Shown: positions 22,831 to 32,879 of the stretch, in pieces
Layout of the letters: each line of letters starts with the position of its first letter
Numbering within the stretch: the first letter of the stretch is position 1
NCBI GenBank assembly: GCA_934155265.1
Contig: CAKPGU010000005.1
Location: 1-64,000, forward strand
DNA length: 64,000 nucleotides
From: an uncultured Clostridia bacterium
GTDB taxonomy: Bacteria; Bacillota; Clostridia; TANB77; CAG-508
Direction of reading: 5' to 3'
Notes under the pieces: generated by a model
Seen by the model: the letters and a program-made list of their open reading frames with translations, nothing else
The model's database searches: none
What the model was told of the DNA's origin: nothing
Translations under genes and position numbers: made by a program

Positions 22831-24279
22831 ATGGAATTTAAAATGAAAAAAGTTAAAGAATTTGCAATAATGATACTAATGATAACAATAATGAGTATAT
22901 TGAGCATAAAAGTAGAAGCAACAACTGGAAAAATAAATTCAGAGACAGTAAATATGAGAAAAGAGCCAAACACAGACTCAACAATAATAGAACAGTTAGA
23001 CAAAGATTGTAAGGTTGAAATATTAGAACAAGAAAATGGTTGGTACAAAATAAAAGTAAATGAAAAAAACGTAACAGGATATGTAAGTGATAAACTTGTT
23101 GATACAGATGGAAATGATACTACGGCTAATCAAGATAGTACACCAACCACAGCAGAAGCTCAACCAACTAATAATGAGGAAACAACAACTGAAACAAATA
23201 TTGAGACAACAGCAGTTGATGCTGCACAAGGGAAAGAAATAGAACCAACAACACAAACAATAGAAACTTCAACAGAAATAAAAGAAAATAATCAATATAC
23301 ATTAGAACAAGAAACAGAAATAAAGGCAATACCACTTGTAAGTTCAAGAAATATAGCTAAAATAAGTGGAAATGTAAATGTAATAGAAACAATAAATGAT
23401 TGGTGCAGAATAGAAAATGATACAGAAACAGGATGGGTAAGAATAAATCATTTGAAAAAATCAATATCAAATGAAACAGAACAACAAGTGGCAGAACAAC
23501 CTGAAGAAGACAAACAACAAGAAGTACAAGAACCAGTATCAACTACTACAGAGACACCAGCTACAGAAGAACCAAAGGCATCAGTAAAGAGTATTAGTAA
23601 AACAGGATATGTAGATGCAGAGGGATTAGTAGTAAGAGAAGAAGCATCAACATCAAGTAAAGAGTTAGACTGTTTATCAAGAAATGATAAAGTAGAAATA
23701 ACAGGTGAAGTAGATGGTTGGTACCAAATAAAATTAAATGGAAAAACAGGATATGTATCAGTTAAATACATATCAGACCAAAAAACAGTTGAAACAACAT
23801 CAAGAAGTGGAAGTACAATAAAACCTGAAAGTGTTACACCAATGGAAGAGCAAGAGGAAACAACAAAAAATGAAAATCAATCTACAAGTACATCTTCATC
23901 TGGAAGTTCAGGAACATCAGTTGTAGAATATTCAAAACAATATTTAGGATGTAAATATGTTGCTGGTGGCTCATCACCTGAAGGTGGGTTTGATTGTTCA
24001 GGATTTACATCATATGTATACAAACATTTTGGTATAAGTTTAAGTAGATCATCTAAAGGTCAAATAAATGATGGTGTTGCAGTTGAAAAAAGTAATTTAC
24101 AACCAGGAGACATAGTGGTATTTAACAATTCTTCAAATACTTCAATAGGTCATGTTGGAATATATATTGGAGGAAATAGTTTCATTCATGCAGCTAATCC
24201 AAAAGAAGGAGTTGTAATAACATCACTATCGTCAAGCTATTATCAAAAAAGATATGTAGGGGCAAGGAGAGTAAAATAA
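22831..24279 (+). CDS. Secreted SH3-domain NlpC/P60 wall hydrolase (482 aa)
   Basis: A signal peptide (residues 5-31, ending VEA) is followed by three bacterial SH3 domains (about 34-86, 170-210, 248-315; each with NxRxEP/VREEAS-type and GWYKIKVN/GWYQIKLN motifs) separated by Thr/Gln/Glu-rich linkers. The C-terminal NlpC/P60 domain has FDCSGFTSYVYKHFG (Cys), GHVGIYIG (His) and FIHAANP. It should cut peptide stems of peptidoglycan. The start may instead be ATG 22843 (MKKVKEF). comEC starts right after its stop. Confidence 0.92.
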   Translation: MEFKMKKVKEFAIMILMITIMSILSIKVEATTGKINSETVNMRKEPNTDSTIIEQLDKDCKVEILEQENGWYKIKVNEKNVTGYVSDKLVDTDGNDTTANQDSTPTTAEAQPTNNEETTTETNIETTAVDAAQGKEIEPTTQTIETSTEIKENNQYTLEQETEIKAIPLVSSRNIAKISGNVNVIETINDWCRIENDTETGWVRINHLKKSISNETEQQVAEQPEEDKQQEVQEPVSTTTETPATEEPKASVKSISKTGYVDAEGLVVREEASTSSKELDCLSRNDKVEITGEVDGWYQIKLNGKTGYVSVKYISDQKTVETTSRSGSTIKPESVTPMEEQEETTKNENQSTSTSSSGSSGTSVVEYSKQYLGCKYVAGGSSPEGGFDCSGFTSYVYKHFGISLSRSSKGQINDGVAVEKSNLQPGDIVVFNNSSNTSIGHVGIYIGGNSFIHAANPKEGVVITSLSSSYYQKRYVGARRVK

Positions 24280-26760
24280 TTGAATAGACCAATTTTTATA
24301 ATAGTAATTGGTTATATTATAGGTATAATATGGGGGCTATACTTACAAAGAAGTATAGTTCCTTTTTATTTTATATTATTAATGATTTATATTATAATCA
24401 AATTACCATATCATAAAAAGAAATTTAAAATTTTTTCAATCAAAAGATATTTTAGATATATCAAATTAATTTTTAAACTAAATATTATTTTAACAATAAT
24501 TATTTCATCACTTATTTCAAATATAATAATCAAATATAAAGATAATAAATATGACAATTTATATAAAGGTATAGAGAGTTTAGAAGTTACAGGAATTGTA
24601 GTTAGTAATAAAATAGAAAAAGAATATTATAATAGATACAAAATAAAGGTAATAGAGGGAAAATTCAAAAATACATATTTGTATATTAATTCAAAAGAAG
24701 AATTAGAATATGGAGATAAAATAGATATAAATGGAGAATTTATTGAACCATCTAAAGCAAGAAATTATAAAGGATTTGATTATAAAGAATATTTAAAAAC
24801 ATTAAAAATATATGGAACTATAAAGGTAAAAAATATTAAAGTATTGGAAAAAAACAAAGCAGGTATATTAATGCAAATTTCAAACAGAGCATTCATAAAA
24901 ATTAAAGAGACTATAAAGAGTACATATAGTGAAAAAATTGCTAAAGTCGTTATAGGAGTTATGCTTGGATATACTGATGAAATAGATGCTGAAACAAAGC
25001 AAAATTTTTCAAATAGTAATATTTCACATGTACTTGCAGTATCAGGAATGCATATTTCATATATCATAATATTAGTTACAAATTCAACTAAAAAAATATT
25101 TGGTAAAAAGCAAAGCAAAATAATTGCAAGTGTTGTTTTATTAATATATATGTTTATTACAGGATTTAGTATATCTGTTGTGAGAGCAAGCATTATGGGA
25201 ATTTTATCTTGCATGGCATTTATAGTATATAGAAAAAGTGATACATTAAATAATATTTCAATTTCAGCATTAATAATATTAATAAATAATCCATATAATC
25301 TAACGAGTTTGAGTTTTCTATTAACTTATGGTGGAACTTTAGGCATAATATATTTTCAGACAATTGTAGAAAAAATTTTAAAAAGTATAAAAATAAGAAA
25401 TAGAAAATGGAAATATGTATTTCTTAGAATTCAAAGAAAATGCAAAAGTATAATCGAAGTGATTTCAGTATCAATTTCAGCTCAAGTTGTAATTACACCA
25501 ATAATGGCATTGAATTTTAATTCAATAGGAATAGGTTTTATATTAACAAATCTAATGTTAAGTTATATTATTGGCATAATTGTAATGGGAGGATTTGTTC
25601 AAATTTTAATATCAATTATTTCAATAAATGCAGGTATGGCAATTGCTAAGATAATTGAAATACCGGTTTATGGAATACTTTTAATTTCAAAGATTAGTTT
25701 TGGAAATTTCAAAATTGTGACACCTGATTTATATCAAGTGATAGGGTATTATATAGTTGTTTATTTATTTAGATTTTTATATCAAATTTTTCATTCAAAA
25801 AATTGTAATCCAACACAAAAAAGAGTTAAAAATACAATATATTTAGTAAGATATAAACTTAGACCATATTTTTCGAAAATCATGATAGTTTTCTTAATTA
25901 TGATACTATTCGTAGGAGGGTTAAAAAAGATTCCTCATGATTTGAAGGTTTATTTTATAGATGTCGGACAAGGTGATAGTACATTAATAGTAACACCAAA
26001 TAATAAAGCAATTTTAATTGATGGGGGTGGAAGTAAGACATATGATGTTGGGAAAAATACTATAGAACCTAATCTACTTGATAGAAAAATAAAAAAGATA
26101 GATTATGCAATAATTAGCCATTATGATCAAGATCACTGTGATGGAGTACTTTATATTTTACAAAATATGAAAGTCGAAAATGTAATAATAGGAAAACAAA
26201 TAAAGAATTCAGATAATTATAATAAATTTATTAAAATAATAAAAGAAAAAAGCATAAATGTGCATGTTGTAAGTGCTGGTGAAAGATTAAATATAGAGAA
26301 AAATTTGTATTTTGACATATTATGGCCTGATATGGAAAACAAAATTAATGAAAATGTACTAAACAATAATTCATTAATTTGTAAACTTGTATATAAAGAA
26401 TTTTCAATGCTTTTTACAGGTGATATAGAAGAAATTGCTGAAAAAACAATTTTGAAAAAATATAAAGGTTCTAAATTACTAAAATCAACAATATTAAAAG
26501 TTGCTCATCATGGTTCTAAAACATCAAGCTCAAAGGAGTTTATAAGTGTTGTACAACCACAAATAGCTTTAATTGGTGTTGGAAGTAATAATAAGTTTGG
26601 ACATCCAAGTGATATAACTATAGAAAGCTTAAAAGCTATAAATTGTAGGATATATAGAACAGATAAAGATGGAGAAATAAGTATAGAGGTAGATAATAAT
26701 AAAATAGTAATATTGAATAAAATTGAATGTATAAAAAATACAATTTCGGTAAATAATTAA
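24280..26760 (+). CDS. comEC: ComEC/Rec2 DNA-uptake channel (826 aa)
   Basis: ComEC forms the membrane channel for single-stranded DNA in transformation. N-terminal TMs and an OB-like segment (residues 95-165) are followed by the competence domain with many TMs (210-510, including VLAVSGMHISYIIIL and SVVRASIMG). A C-terminal metallo-beta-lactamase domain has FIDVGQGDSTLI, ISHYDQDHCDG and VAHHGSKTSS. TTG start 24280 directly follows the previous stop and uses an AAGGAG site inside it. No other competence genes are in the window. Confidence 0.93.
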   Translation: MNRPIFIIVIGYIIGIIWGLYLQRSIVPFYFILLMIYIIIKLPYHKKKFKIFSIKRYFRYIKLIFKLNIILTIIISSLISNIIIKYKDNKYDNLYKGIESLEVTGIVVSNKIEKEYYNRYKIKVIEGKFKNTYLYINSKEELEYGDKIDINGEFIEPSKARNYKGFDYKEYLKTLKIYGTIKVKNIKVLEKNKAGILMQISNRAFIKIKETIKSTYSEKIAKVVIGVMLGYTDEIDAETKQNFSNSNISHVLAVSGMHISYIIILVTNSTKKIFGKKQSKIIASVVLLIYMFITGFSISVVRASIMGILSCMAFIVYRKSDTLNNISISALIILINNPYNLTSLSFLLTYGGTLGIIYFQTIVEKILKSIKIRNRKWKYVFLRIQRKCKSIIEVISVSISAQVVITPIMALNFNSIGIGFILTNLMLSYIIGIIVMGGFVQILISIISINAGMAIAKIIEIPVYGILLISKISFGNFKIVTPDLYQVIGYYIVVYLFRFLYQIFHSKNCNPTQKRVKNTIYLVRYKLRPYFSKIMIVFLIMILFVGGLKKIPHDLKVYFIDVGQGDSTLIVTPNNKAILIDGGGSKTYDVGKNTIEPNLLDRKIKKIDYAIISHYDQDHCDGVLYILQNMKVENVIIGKQIKNSDNYNKFIKIIKEKSINVHVVSAGERLNIEKNLYFDILWPDMENKINENVLNNNSLICKLVYKEFSMLFTGDIEEIAEKTILKKYKGSKLLKSTILKVAHHGSKTSSSKEFISVVQPQIALIGVGSNNKFGHPSDITIESLKAINCRIYRTDKDGEISIEVDNNKIVILNKIECIKNTISVNN

Positions 26761-26793
26761 TACAAATTAAAGCTTTAGGAGGCTGATGTTTAC

Positions 26794-27393
26794 ATGAAAA
26801 ATATAACCAAAATAATCATAGCAAGTATAATATCAGTAATTATTATAGCAGTTATAACATATATGATATTTAATCAAAATAAAGATGAAGAGAAAATGCC
26901 TGAGTCAAATACTTATACTTCAGAGTTAGTAGAAGATGAATGCACAGAAGAATATGTAGAAGAACAAAATACAACAGCAGTAACTTCAACAGAAGAAAAA
27001 GTTGCAGCAAATGCTATATTAATTTTGAAAAAATATTATGCACAGTGTGACCATACAATAAATGAATATGTGGAGTTGCCACAAGAACTTGTAAATATGA
27101 CAAAAGAAGAAGTACAAGCTCATTATCCTGATTGGAAAGTGATTGGATTTGAAAAGGGAAAAGTAACATTGTATAAGGAATTCGATGATTTGTGTGGAGA
27201 GCATTTTAAACTAAAAATCGAAGATGGAAAAGTTTCTGTTTACATTACAAATAAAGACGGAAGTGAGAGTTTGTATGAAAAAACTAATATTTCAAGTGAA
27301 TACTTAACTGAAACTGATTTGATTAATATGCAAGATGGGTTAGAGATTTATGGTAAAGAAGAGCTTAATCAAATAATAGAAGATTTTGAATAA
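26794..27393 (+). CDS. BofC-like single-pass protein (199 aa)
   Basis: One N-terminal TM helix (residues 5-25) and an acidic linker precede a domain with LKKYYAQCDHTINEYVELP and MTKEEVQAHYPDWKVIGFEKGKVTLYKE. This resembles the BofC C-terminal domain, which in Bacillus tunes the SpoIVB checkpoint in the forespore. The match is by pattern only, and the N-terminal BofC half is missing. AGGAGG precedes the ATG. Confidence 0.65.
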   Translation: MKNITKIIIASIISVIIIAVITYMIFNQNKDEEKMPESNTYTSELVEDECTEEYVEEQNTTAVTSTEEKVAANAILILKKYYAQCDHTINEYVELPQELVNMTKEEVQAHYPDWKVIGFEKGKVTLYKEFDDLCGEHFKLKIEDGKVSVYITNKDGSESLYEKTNISSEYLTETDLINMQDGLEIYGKEELNQIIEDFE

Positions 27394-27413
27394 ATTTTAC
27401 AAAGAATAGATTA

Positions 27414-27448
27414 AAAAAGTAATCAAAAATTTTGGTTACTTTTTTTAT
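27414..27448 (+). terminator. Terminator after the BofC-like gene
   Basis: AAAAAGTAATC pairs with GGTTACTTTTT around an AAAATTTT loop, followed by T. Confidence 0.75.
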
Positions 27449-27500
27449 TGTATTTTAGTATTAGGTATGCTAAAATAAAGAAAAAAGTAATGGAGCAAAT

Positions 27501-28589
27501 ATGAAAATAGAAGAATTATCAATAAAAGAAAAAATTGGTCAAATGGTAATGATTGGCCTTGATACGAATTATATAACAGATAGAATAAAAAATATGATAC
27601 AAAATTATAAAATTGGAGGAGTAATATTATATAGAAAAAATTTTTCTACATATCAAGATATGCTGAAATTAATTAAAGAATTAAAAGAATTAAACAAAGA
27701 TAATAAAATTCCTCTATTTATTGCAATAGATCAAGAAGGTGGAAGAGTAAATAGAATGCCTAAAGAAATAAAAAACTTACCATCTGCGAATTTAATTGCA
27801 ACAGTTGGTGGAAAAGAATTGGTATCAGAGTCTGCCAATGTAATAGGAGAACTTTTATATAAATCAGGTTTTAATTTAAACTTTGCACCAGTACTTGATA
27901 TTAAACGATTTAATGACAAAACAGCAATAGGAGATAGAAGTTATGGAACAGATAAAGATATTGTAACTGCATGTGGAATAACTACAATGAAAGCATTACA
28001 AGAAAATAATGTAGTGTCTGTAATAAAACATTTTCCTGGACATGGTGCAACAAAGCAAGATTCTCATCATTTTTTACCTATAATAAATAAGCCAATGAAG
28101 AAACTGGAAAAAGAAGATATGTATCCATTTGAACAAGCAATTAAAAATGGAGCAGACGCAGTGCTAGTTGGACATCTGTTAATAACAAATGTTACAGGTA
28201 TTTTTCCAGCATCATTATCAAGAAGGTTTATAACAAAATATTTAAGGGTAAAATATAGATATAAAGGTTTAATAATAACCGATGATCTAAAAATGAGAGC
28301 TATAAAATTTATGTATGGACCAAGTCTAGCTGTAAGAAAAGCTTTTGAAGCTGGAAATGATATAATAGTTTTTAGATTTAATAAAGATGAAGAAAAAAGT
28401 GTTTTAGATAAAATTATTAATTTAACAACAGTAGGAAAAATAAAGGAAAGTAGAATTAATAGAAGTGTGAAAAGGATTATACAAATAAAACAAAAATATG
28501 GAATTTCTGATACAAAAGAATTTGCTGGAGTTGACATTAATAAAATAAATGAAAAAATAGAAGAAATAAGAGAAAAATGTGGAATATAA
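27501..28589 (+). CDS. nagZ: Beta-N-acetylhexosaminidase, GH3 NagZ type (362 aa)
   Basis: The enzyme removes GlcNAc from muropeptides in wall recycling. GH3 motifs are clear: KIGQMVMIGLD, FIAIDQEGGRVNRMP, LNFAPVLDI, KHFPGHG (with the catalytic His of the NagZ loop in DSHH), and the nucleophile Asp in IITDDLKMRAI. No signal peptide is seen, so it acts inside the cell. It is a single gene with its own terminator. Confidence 0.93.
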   Translation: MKIEELSIKEKIGQMVMIGLDTNYITDRIKNMIQNYKIGGVILYRKNFSTYQDMLKLIKELKELNKDNKIPLFIAIDQEGGRVNRMPKEIKNLPSANLIATVGGKELVSESANVIGELLYKSGFNLNFAPVLDIKRFNDKTAIGDRSYGTDKDIVTACGITTMKALQENNVVSVIKHFPGHGATKQDSHHFLPIINKPMKKLEKEDMYPFEQAIKNGADAVLVGHLLITNVTGIFPASLSRRFITKYLRVKYRYKGLIITDDLKMRAIKFMYGPSLAVRKAFEAGNDIIVFRFNKDEEKSVLDKIINLTTVGKIKESRINRSVKRIIQIKQKYGISDTKEFAGVDINKINEKIEEIREKCGI

Positions 28590-28622
28590 AAAGAGCCTAA
28601 TTGAGTTAGACTCTTTTTTATA
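28589..28622. terminator. Bidirectional terminator between nagZ and the M18 gene
   Basis: AAAAAGAGcCTAA pairs with TTAGaCTCTTTTT, with T and A runs on both sides of convergent genes. Confidence 0.8.
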
Positions 28623-28635
28623 TCTATTTTTGAGA

Positions 28636-30021
28636 TTATTCTTCCCAGAATGCTTTATAAGTTCTATAAGCAGAATAAACATCAAATTTACTTGTAACTT
28701 CATAAGGTGCATGCATTGAAAGTACTGGAACACCACAGTCGATAACATCAACACCTTTATTTGCTAAGATATAAGCAATAGTGCCTCCGCCACCAACATC
28801 AACTTTACCAAGTTCAGAAATTTGATATCTAATATCATTTTTTTCTAATACTTTTCTAACCCATGCAACAAATTCTGCATTAGCATCAGAAGCCCCAGAT
28901 TTTCCACGAGCACCAGTATATTTATTAAGACCAATACCACGTCCTAAAAATGCAGCATTAGTTTTATCAGAAACACTTGAATAAAGAGGATCATAACCTG
29001 CATCAACATCTGCAGAAAGCATTCTAGAGAAACAGAATACCTTATCTAATAGATTTGGTCTATTTTCACCAGTTTTATTTAATAATTCAGAAACAAAGTA
29101 ATCAAACATATGAGATTCCATACCTGTATTACCCATACTTCCAATTTCTTCTTTATCAGAAAGAATACAAACAGCAGTTGTTTTAACATTTTCCAAGCTC
29201 ATCATAGCTGATAGAGATGTATAAGCACATATTTTATCATCTTGACCATATGCAGCAACCAGACTTCCGTCAAATCCTAAAGAACGAGCTTTAAATGCTG
29301 GAACAACTTCTATTTCAGAACTTAAGAAATCAGCTTCTGTAATATTATATTTTTGATTTAGAATATTTAAAATATTTAATTTGATTTTTTCGCTACAATT
29401 TTCATCATCATAAGGAATGCTTCCAAGTAAAACTGCTAAATTTTCTCCATCAATACCATTTCTTAATTTTTTATCCATTTGGTCTTGAGCTAAATGAGGT
29501 AGTAAATCAGTAATTGTAAATATTGGATCATTTTCATCTTCACCAATATTTATAGTAACTTTCTCACCATTTGCTTTAACAATTACACCATGTAAACTTA
29601 GTGGAATTGTAGTCCATTGATATTTTTTAATTCCTCCATAATAATGTGTTTTAAAATATGCAAAACCTGAATCTTCATATAAAGGATTTGGCTTTAAATC
29701 TAATCTTGGAGAATCTATATGAGCTCCAACTATTTGAATACCTTTTTCTAGTGGTTCTGTACCAATAACAGCTAAGTACATGCTTTTTTCTCTATTAATA
29801 AAATATACTTTATCACCTGAATTTAAAGTTTCATAAGTTGAAATATCTCTAAAACCATTTGATTCAGCAATTGATTTTGCTGTAACAACAGCTTCTCTTT
29901 CTGTTTTTGATTTGTTCATGAAATTGATGTATCCATTACAATATGAATAGATTGCTTCTTTTTCACGTGTGTCAATTTTTGCCCATCCAATTTCTTTTTT
30001 GTTAAATAATTTTTCTTCCAT
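28636..30021 (-). CDS. M18 family aminopeptidase (461 aa)
   Basis: M18 enzymes are dodecameric zinc exopeptidases, often acting on Asp/Glu N-termini. Zinc and active-site segments are visible: QIVGAHIDSPRLDLKP (His, Asp), CILSDKEEIGSMGNTG (Glu pair), SADVDAGYDP and the last ligand in VPVLSMHAPYEV. ATG 30021 follows GAAAGG; a longer frame to 30087 lacks a ribosome site. Confidence 0.93.
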   Translation of the reverse strand: MEEKLFNKKEIGWAKIDTREKEAIYSYCNGYINFMNKSKTEREAVVTAKSIAESNGFRDISTYETLNSGDKVYFINREKSMYLAVIGTEPLEKGIQIVGAHIDSPRLDLKPNPLYEDSGFAYFKTHYYGGIKKYQWTTIPLSLHGVIVKANGEKVTINIGEDENDPIFTITDLLPHLAQDQMDKKLRNGIDGENLAVLLGSIPYDDENCSEKIKLNILNILNQKYNITEADFLSSEIEVVPAFKARSLGFDGSLVAAYGQDDKICAYTSLSAMMSLENVKTTAVCILSDKEEIGSMGNTGMESHMFDYFVSELLNKTGENRPNLLDKVFCFSRMLSADVDAGYDPLYSSVSDKTNAAFLGRGIGLNKYTGARGKSGASDANAEFVAWVRKVLEKNDIRYQISELGKVDVGGGGTIAYILANKGVDVIDCGVPVLSMHAPYEVTSKFDVYSAYRTYKAFWEE

Positions 30022-30230
30022 TTTTATCTTCCTTTCTTCAGTATAAGCTAATTTTTCAGCTCTTAATATTTTATTGTAGTATATCACTTTATGTTTTATT
30101 TTTCCATATATAAAATAAAATATTCTATAAAAGTATTATAAATAATACATTAAAAGGTTTGTATATTTTGAATTTTATTGGAAAAAATACAAAAAAAATG
30201 AGGAAAAATATGAGTTCATTATGTACCATT

Positions 30231-30275
30231 GGGGACACCCATAAATGGTAAAAATTTTTACCAGTAGGGACACCC
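30231..30275. repeat. Dispersed repeat R2, copy 1
   Basis: The perfect 16-bp palindrome GGTAAAAATTTTTACC (30247-30262) is flanked on both sides by GGGACACCC in the same orientation. The same arrangement, reversed, stands at 36104-36148. Confidence 0.8.
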
Positions 30276-30322
30276 TTGTTACCAATTGGCAAATTTTTGC
30301 AAAAAAAGTTTTCCAGAAATTG

Positions 30323-30351
30323 TTTACAAAAAATAGTAGTTTTGCTATAAT
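30323..30351 (+). promoter_or_regulatory. Promoter of the 30386-31501 operon
   Basis: TTTACA and TATAAT are separated by 17 bp, 35 bp before the ATG and just downstream of repeat R2. Confidence 0.75.
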
Positions 30352-30385
30352 TAAAATGTATATGATAAACAAAGGAGAACTATAC

Positions 30386-31033
30386 ATGGAACACGAAAAT
30401 GTAGATGAAAATGCAAGATATTTAACTGCATGTGAAAATGTAAAGAAAATAGTAAATGCAATAAAATCAATAAAAATAAAATATTATCCTAATTTTGCAA
30501 AAATTTCAGAAGCAGATAAAAAAGTATATGATGAATTAGAACTAAACTTAGAAAAAATATCAGAAGATAATAATTTGAACCGATTAAAAACAGCATTGAT
30601 GGAAGAAGTTTCAGCAAAATATGATAAAAAGGATATGAAAAATGAACCTAAAGATCCTAAATTTTTAGATAATGGATTATTAGCTTGTTATGGGGCAATT
30701 GATGCGCAACAAAAGGCATTATCACAAGGAAAAATAAGTCAAGCTAAAAGATGCCAGACTATATTAAAACAATATATGAGAGAAATAGACTCGATAGAAG
30801 TTAGAAGATTAATAATCAATTATAAAAGAGAAAAATTTGGGGAATTGATTAGAGATAGAGAAGCAATACAGAAAAAAAATGAAGAAACTATGCAATATAT
30901 GAAAAGTTGTTATAAATCAAGAGATGTATCAGAAAGACAACATGCAAATGAACAAATAGAGGAAGCAAAGAATAATTTAACAATGTTATTTAATAAAGCA
31001 AAAATAAATACGGATGAATTAGTAATAGGATAG
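30386..31033 (+). CDS. Hypothetical helical cytoplasmic protein (215 aa)
   Basis: No family was recognised. The protein is highly charged, almost wholly alpha-helical by pattern, with no TM or signal segment. GGAGAAC precedes ATG 30386, and a consensus promoter lies upstream, so longer frames to the left are rejected. The next gene follows by 18 bp. Confidence 0.75.
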   Translation: MEHENVDENARYLTACENVKKIVNAIKSIKIKYYPNFAKISEADKKVYDELELNLEKISEDNNLNRLKTALMEEVSAKYDKKDMKNEPKDPKFLDNGLLACYGAIDAQQKALSQGKISQAKRCQTILKQYMREIDSIEVRRLIINYKREKFGELIRDREAIQKKNEETMQYMKSCYKSRDVSERQHANEQIEEAKNNLTMLFNKAKINTDELVIG

Positions 31034-31051
31034 ATAACATAGGAGGAAAAT

Positions 31052-31501
31052 GTGGAAAGAGCATATGAAGAGGCTTTTACAGAGGTTGAAGAAGTAATAA
31101 AATTGATGCCAATTGATTTGGTAAGTAAAATACCAGCTCAGTTTAGACAAACAATTTCTGAGAATAAAGCTACGAATTATAAGGTTGTTATTAAAGAGCC
31201 TTTAGAAGACCAAAAATTAAAAAAAGAAACAATTGCTATATTAGGTTTAATTTATAGAGATTTTTTAGCAAGTCCTGAAGAAAGAGAACAATTGCAAATG
31301 AAAGATGCTGAGGAATTAAAGAAGATTGAACAAAGAATGCAAGAACAATATGATATAGAGAATATTTTTGAAAAGAAAAAGAGAACAAAAAGATTAGAAA
31401 ATGATCAAGATTCAAAAGATTTAACACTATACAAAGAACCAAATTTTTTAAGCAAATTGTTTAATATAATTAAAGGAATTTTCAAGAAAAACAAATTTTA
31501 A
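31052..31501 (+). CDS. Hypothetical protein with basic amphipathic C-terminus (149 aa)
   Basis: GTG start at 31052 behind AGGAGG. The body is helical and charged; the last 20 residues (LSKLFNIIKGIFKKNKF) form a basic amphipathic helix suited to membrane surface binding. No family was recognised. It is the second gene of the operon. Confidence 0.7.
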   Translation: MERAYEEAFTEVEEVIKLMPIDLVSKIPAQFRQTISENKATNYKVVIKEPLEDQKLKKETIAILGLIYRDFLASPEEREQLQMKDAEELKKIEQRMQEQYDIENIFEKKKRTKRLENDQDSKDLTLYKEPNFLSKLFNIIKGIFKKNKF

Positions 31502-31519
31502 GAAAATTGTCGAAATTTA

Positions 31520-31548
31520 TTGACTTATACAAATCTTTTTGCTAAAAT
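31520..31548 (+). promoter_or_regulatory. Promoter of candidate sRNA
   Basis: TTGACT and TAAAAT are separated by 17 bp in an intergenic region. Confidence 0.65.
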
Positions 31549-31554
31549 AACAGC

Positions 31555-31637
31555 ATAAATCATATATTTATATGTTTATAAAACCGTTTATTGAACTAGA
31601 TAGATTGCTTTTAAACCAGTTATCTAGTTCTTTTTTT
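31555..31637 (+). ncRNA. Candidate small RNA (~83 nt)
   Basis: A consensus promoter is followed within about 40 nt by a 10-bp terminator stem (GAACTAGATA with TATCTAGTTC) and seven T. No reading frame lies between. The gap to yhaO continues another 140 bp with that gene's own promoter, so this is an independent unit. It could alternatively be the terminator of the preceding operon. Confidence 0.5.
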
Positions 31638-31775
31638 GTCCCAATAAATATTTCATAAAAAAAGAATAAAGTATTCAACAAAAAGCGAAAAAATATTCGT
31701 AAAAGCTCTTGAAAAAAATACATAAATATTATAGAATGTGAAATAAAGAAAAGGAGGGAGCCATACGGCGAAAAG

Positions 31776-32846
31776 ATGAAATTTGTACATATAGCAGATA
31801 TACACTTTGATTCTCCATTTGTAGCATTATCAGATAAAGGAAATCTAGGAGAACAAAGAAGAATAGAACAAAGAAAAGTATTTAAAAAAGTAATTGAATA
31901 TATAAAAGAAAATAAGATAGAATATTTATTTATATCAGGAGATTTATATGAACATCAACATGTAAGAAAATCAACAATCGAATATATAAACAATTTATTT
32001 AAAGAAATAGGAAACACACAAATATTTATATCTCCAGGAAATCATGATCCGATTTTAAAGAAATCATATTATTCAACATTTAATTGGAATGAAAATGTAC
32101 ATATATTTAATAATGAAATAAAAAAAATAGAATTAGAAGATGCAGATATATATGGATATGGTTTTAGTGATTTTTATTGTTCAAATTCAGATATAGAAAA
32201 TCTACAAATAGAAAATCCAGAAAAGATAAATATATTAATAATACATGGAACTTTAAATGGATCTACATCAATAGATATGCAATATAATCCCATGTCAACA
32301 GCAATGTTAAAACAAAAAGGATTTAATTATATTGCATTAGGTCATATACATAAAAATAATTTTGAAGAGAATGGAAAGATTATTTATCCAGGTTCAACAA
32401 TATCTCTTGGATTTGATGAATTAGGTGAACATGGGATGATTGTAGGTGAAATTACAAAAACAGAAAATAAATTAGAATTTATTGAATTAGATGAAACGGA
32501 ATTTGTAGAACAAGAATTAGACTGTACAGAAATGAATTCAGAAGAAGAATTAATTGAGAAAATAAATGAAATAAAAATAGAAGAAAATAAATTATATAAA
32601 ATAATATTAATTGGAAAAAGAAACTTTGAAATAAATATATATGATTTATATAAATATAATTTGGATGAAAAAATAATAAAAATAAAAAATAAAACAAAAC
32701 CAAATTATAATATAGAAGAAATATCAAAAGAAAATACATTAAGAGGATTATTTGCGAAAGAAATATTAGAAGAAATAAAAAATAAAAATTATGATGAAGA
32801 AACAATTGAACAAGCATTAGAAATTGGTATGGAAATATTAGAATAG
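31776..32846 (+). CDS. yhaO: Metallophosphoesterase DNA nuclease, SbcD/YhaO family (356 aa)
   Basis: SbcD-type nucleases cut DNA ends and hairpins with an SbcC ATPase partner. KFVHIADIHFDSPF, FISGDLYEH, SPGNHDP, IHGTLNG and ALGHIHKNN give the full set of metal ligands. The N-terminal length and acidic C-terminus resemble Bacillus YhaO. The partner ATPase yhaN follows 33 bp downstream. Confidence 0.92.
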   Translation: MKFVHIADIHFDSPFVALSDKGNLGEQRRIEQRKVFKKVIEYIKENKIEYLFISGDLYEHQHVRKSTIEYINNLFKEIGNTQIFISPGNHDPILKKSYYSTFNWNENVHIFNNEIKKIELEDADIYGYGFSDFYCSNSDIENLQIENPEKINILIIHGTLNGSTSIDMQYNPMSTAMLKQKGFNYIALGHIHKNNFEENGKIIYPGSTISLGFDELGEHGMIVGEITKTENKLEFIELDETEFVEQELDCTEMNSEEELIEKINEIKIEENKLYKIILIGKRNFEINIYDLYKYNLDEKIIKIKNKTKPNYNIEEISKENTLRGLFAKEILEEIKNKNYDEETIEQALEIGMEILE

Positions 32847-32879
32847 GCATTTATTATTTTGAGATTAGGAGGGATCTAT

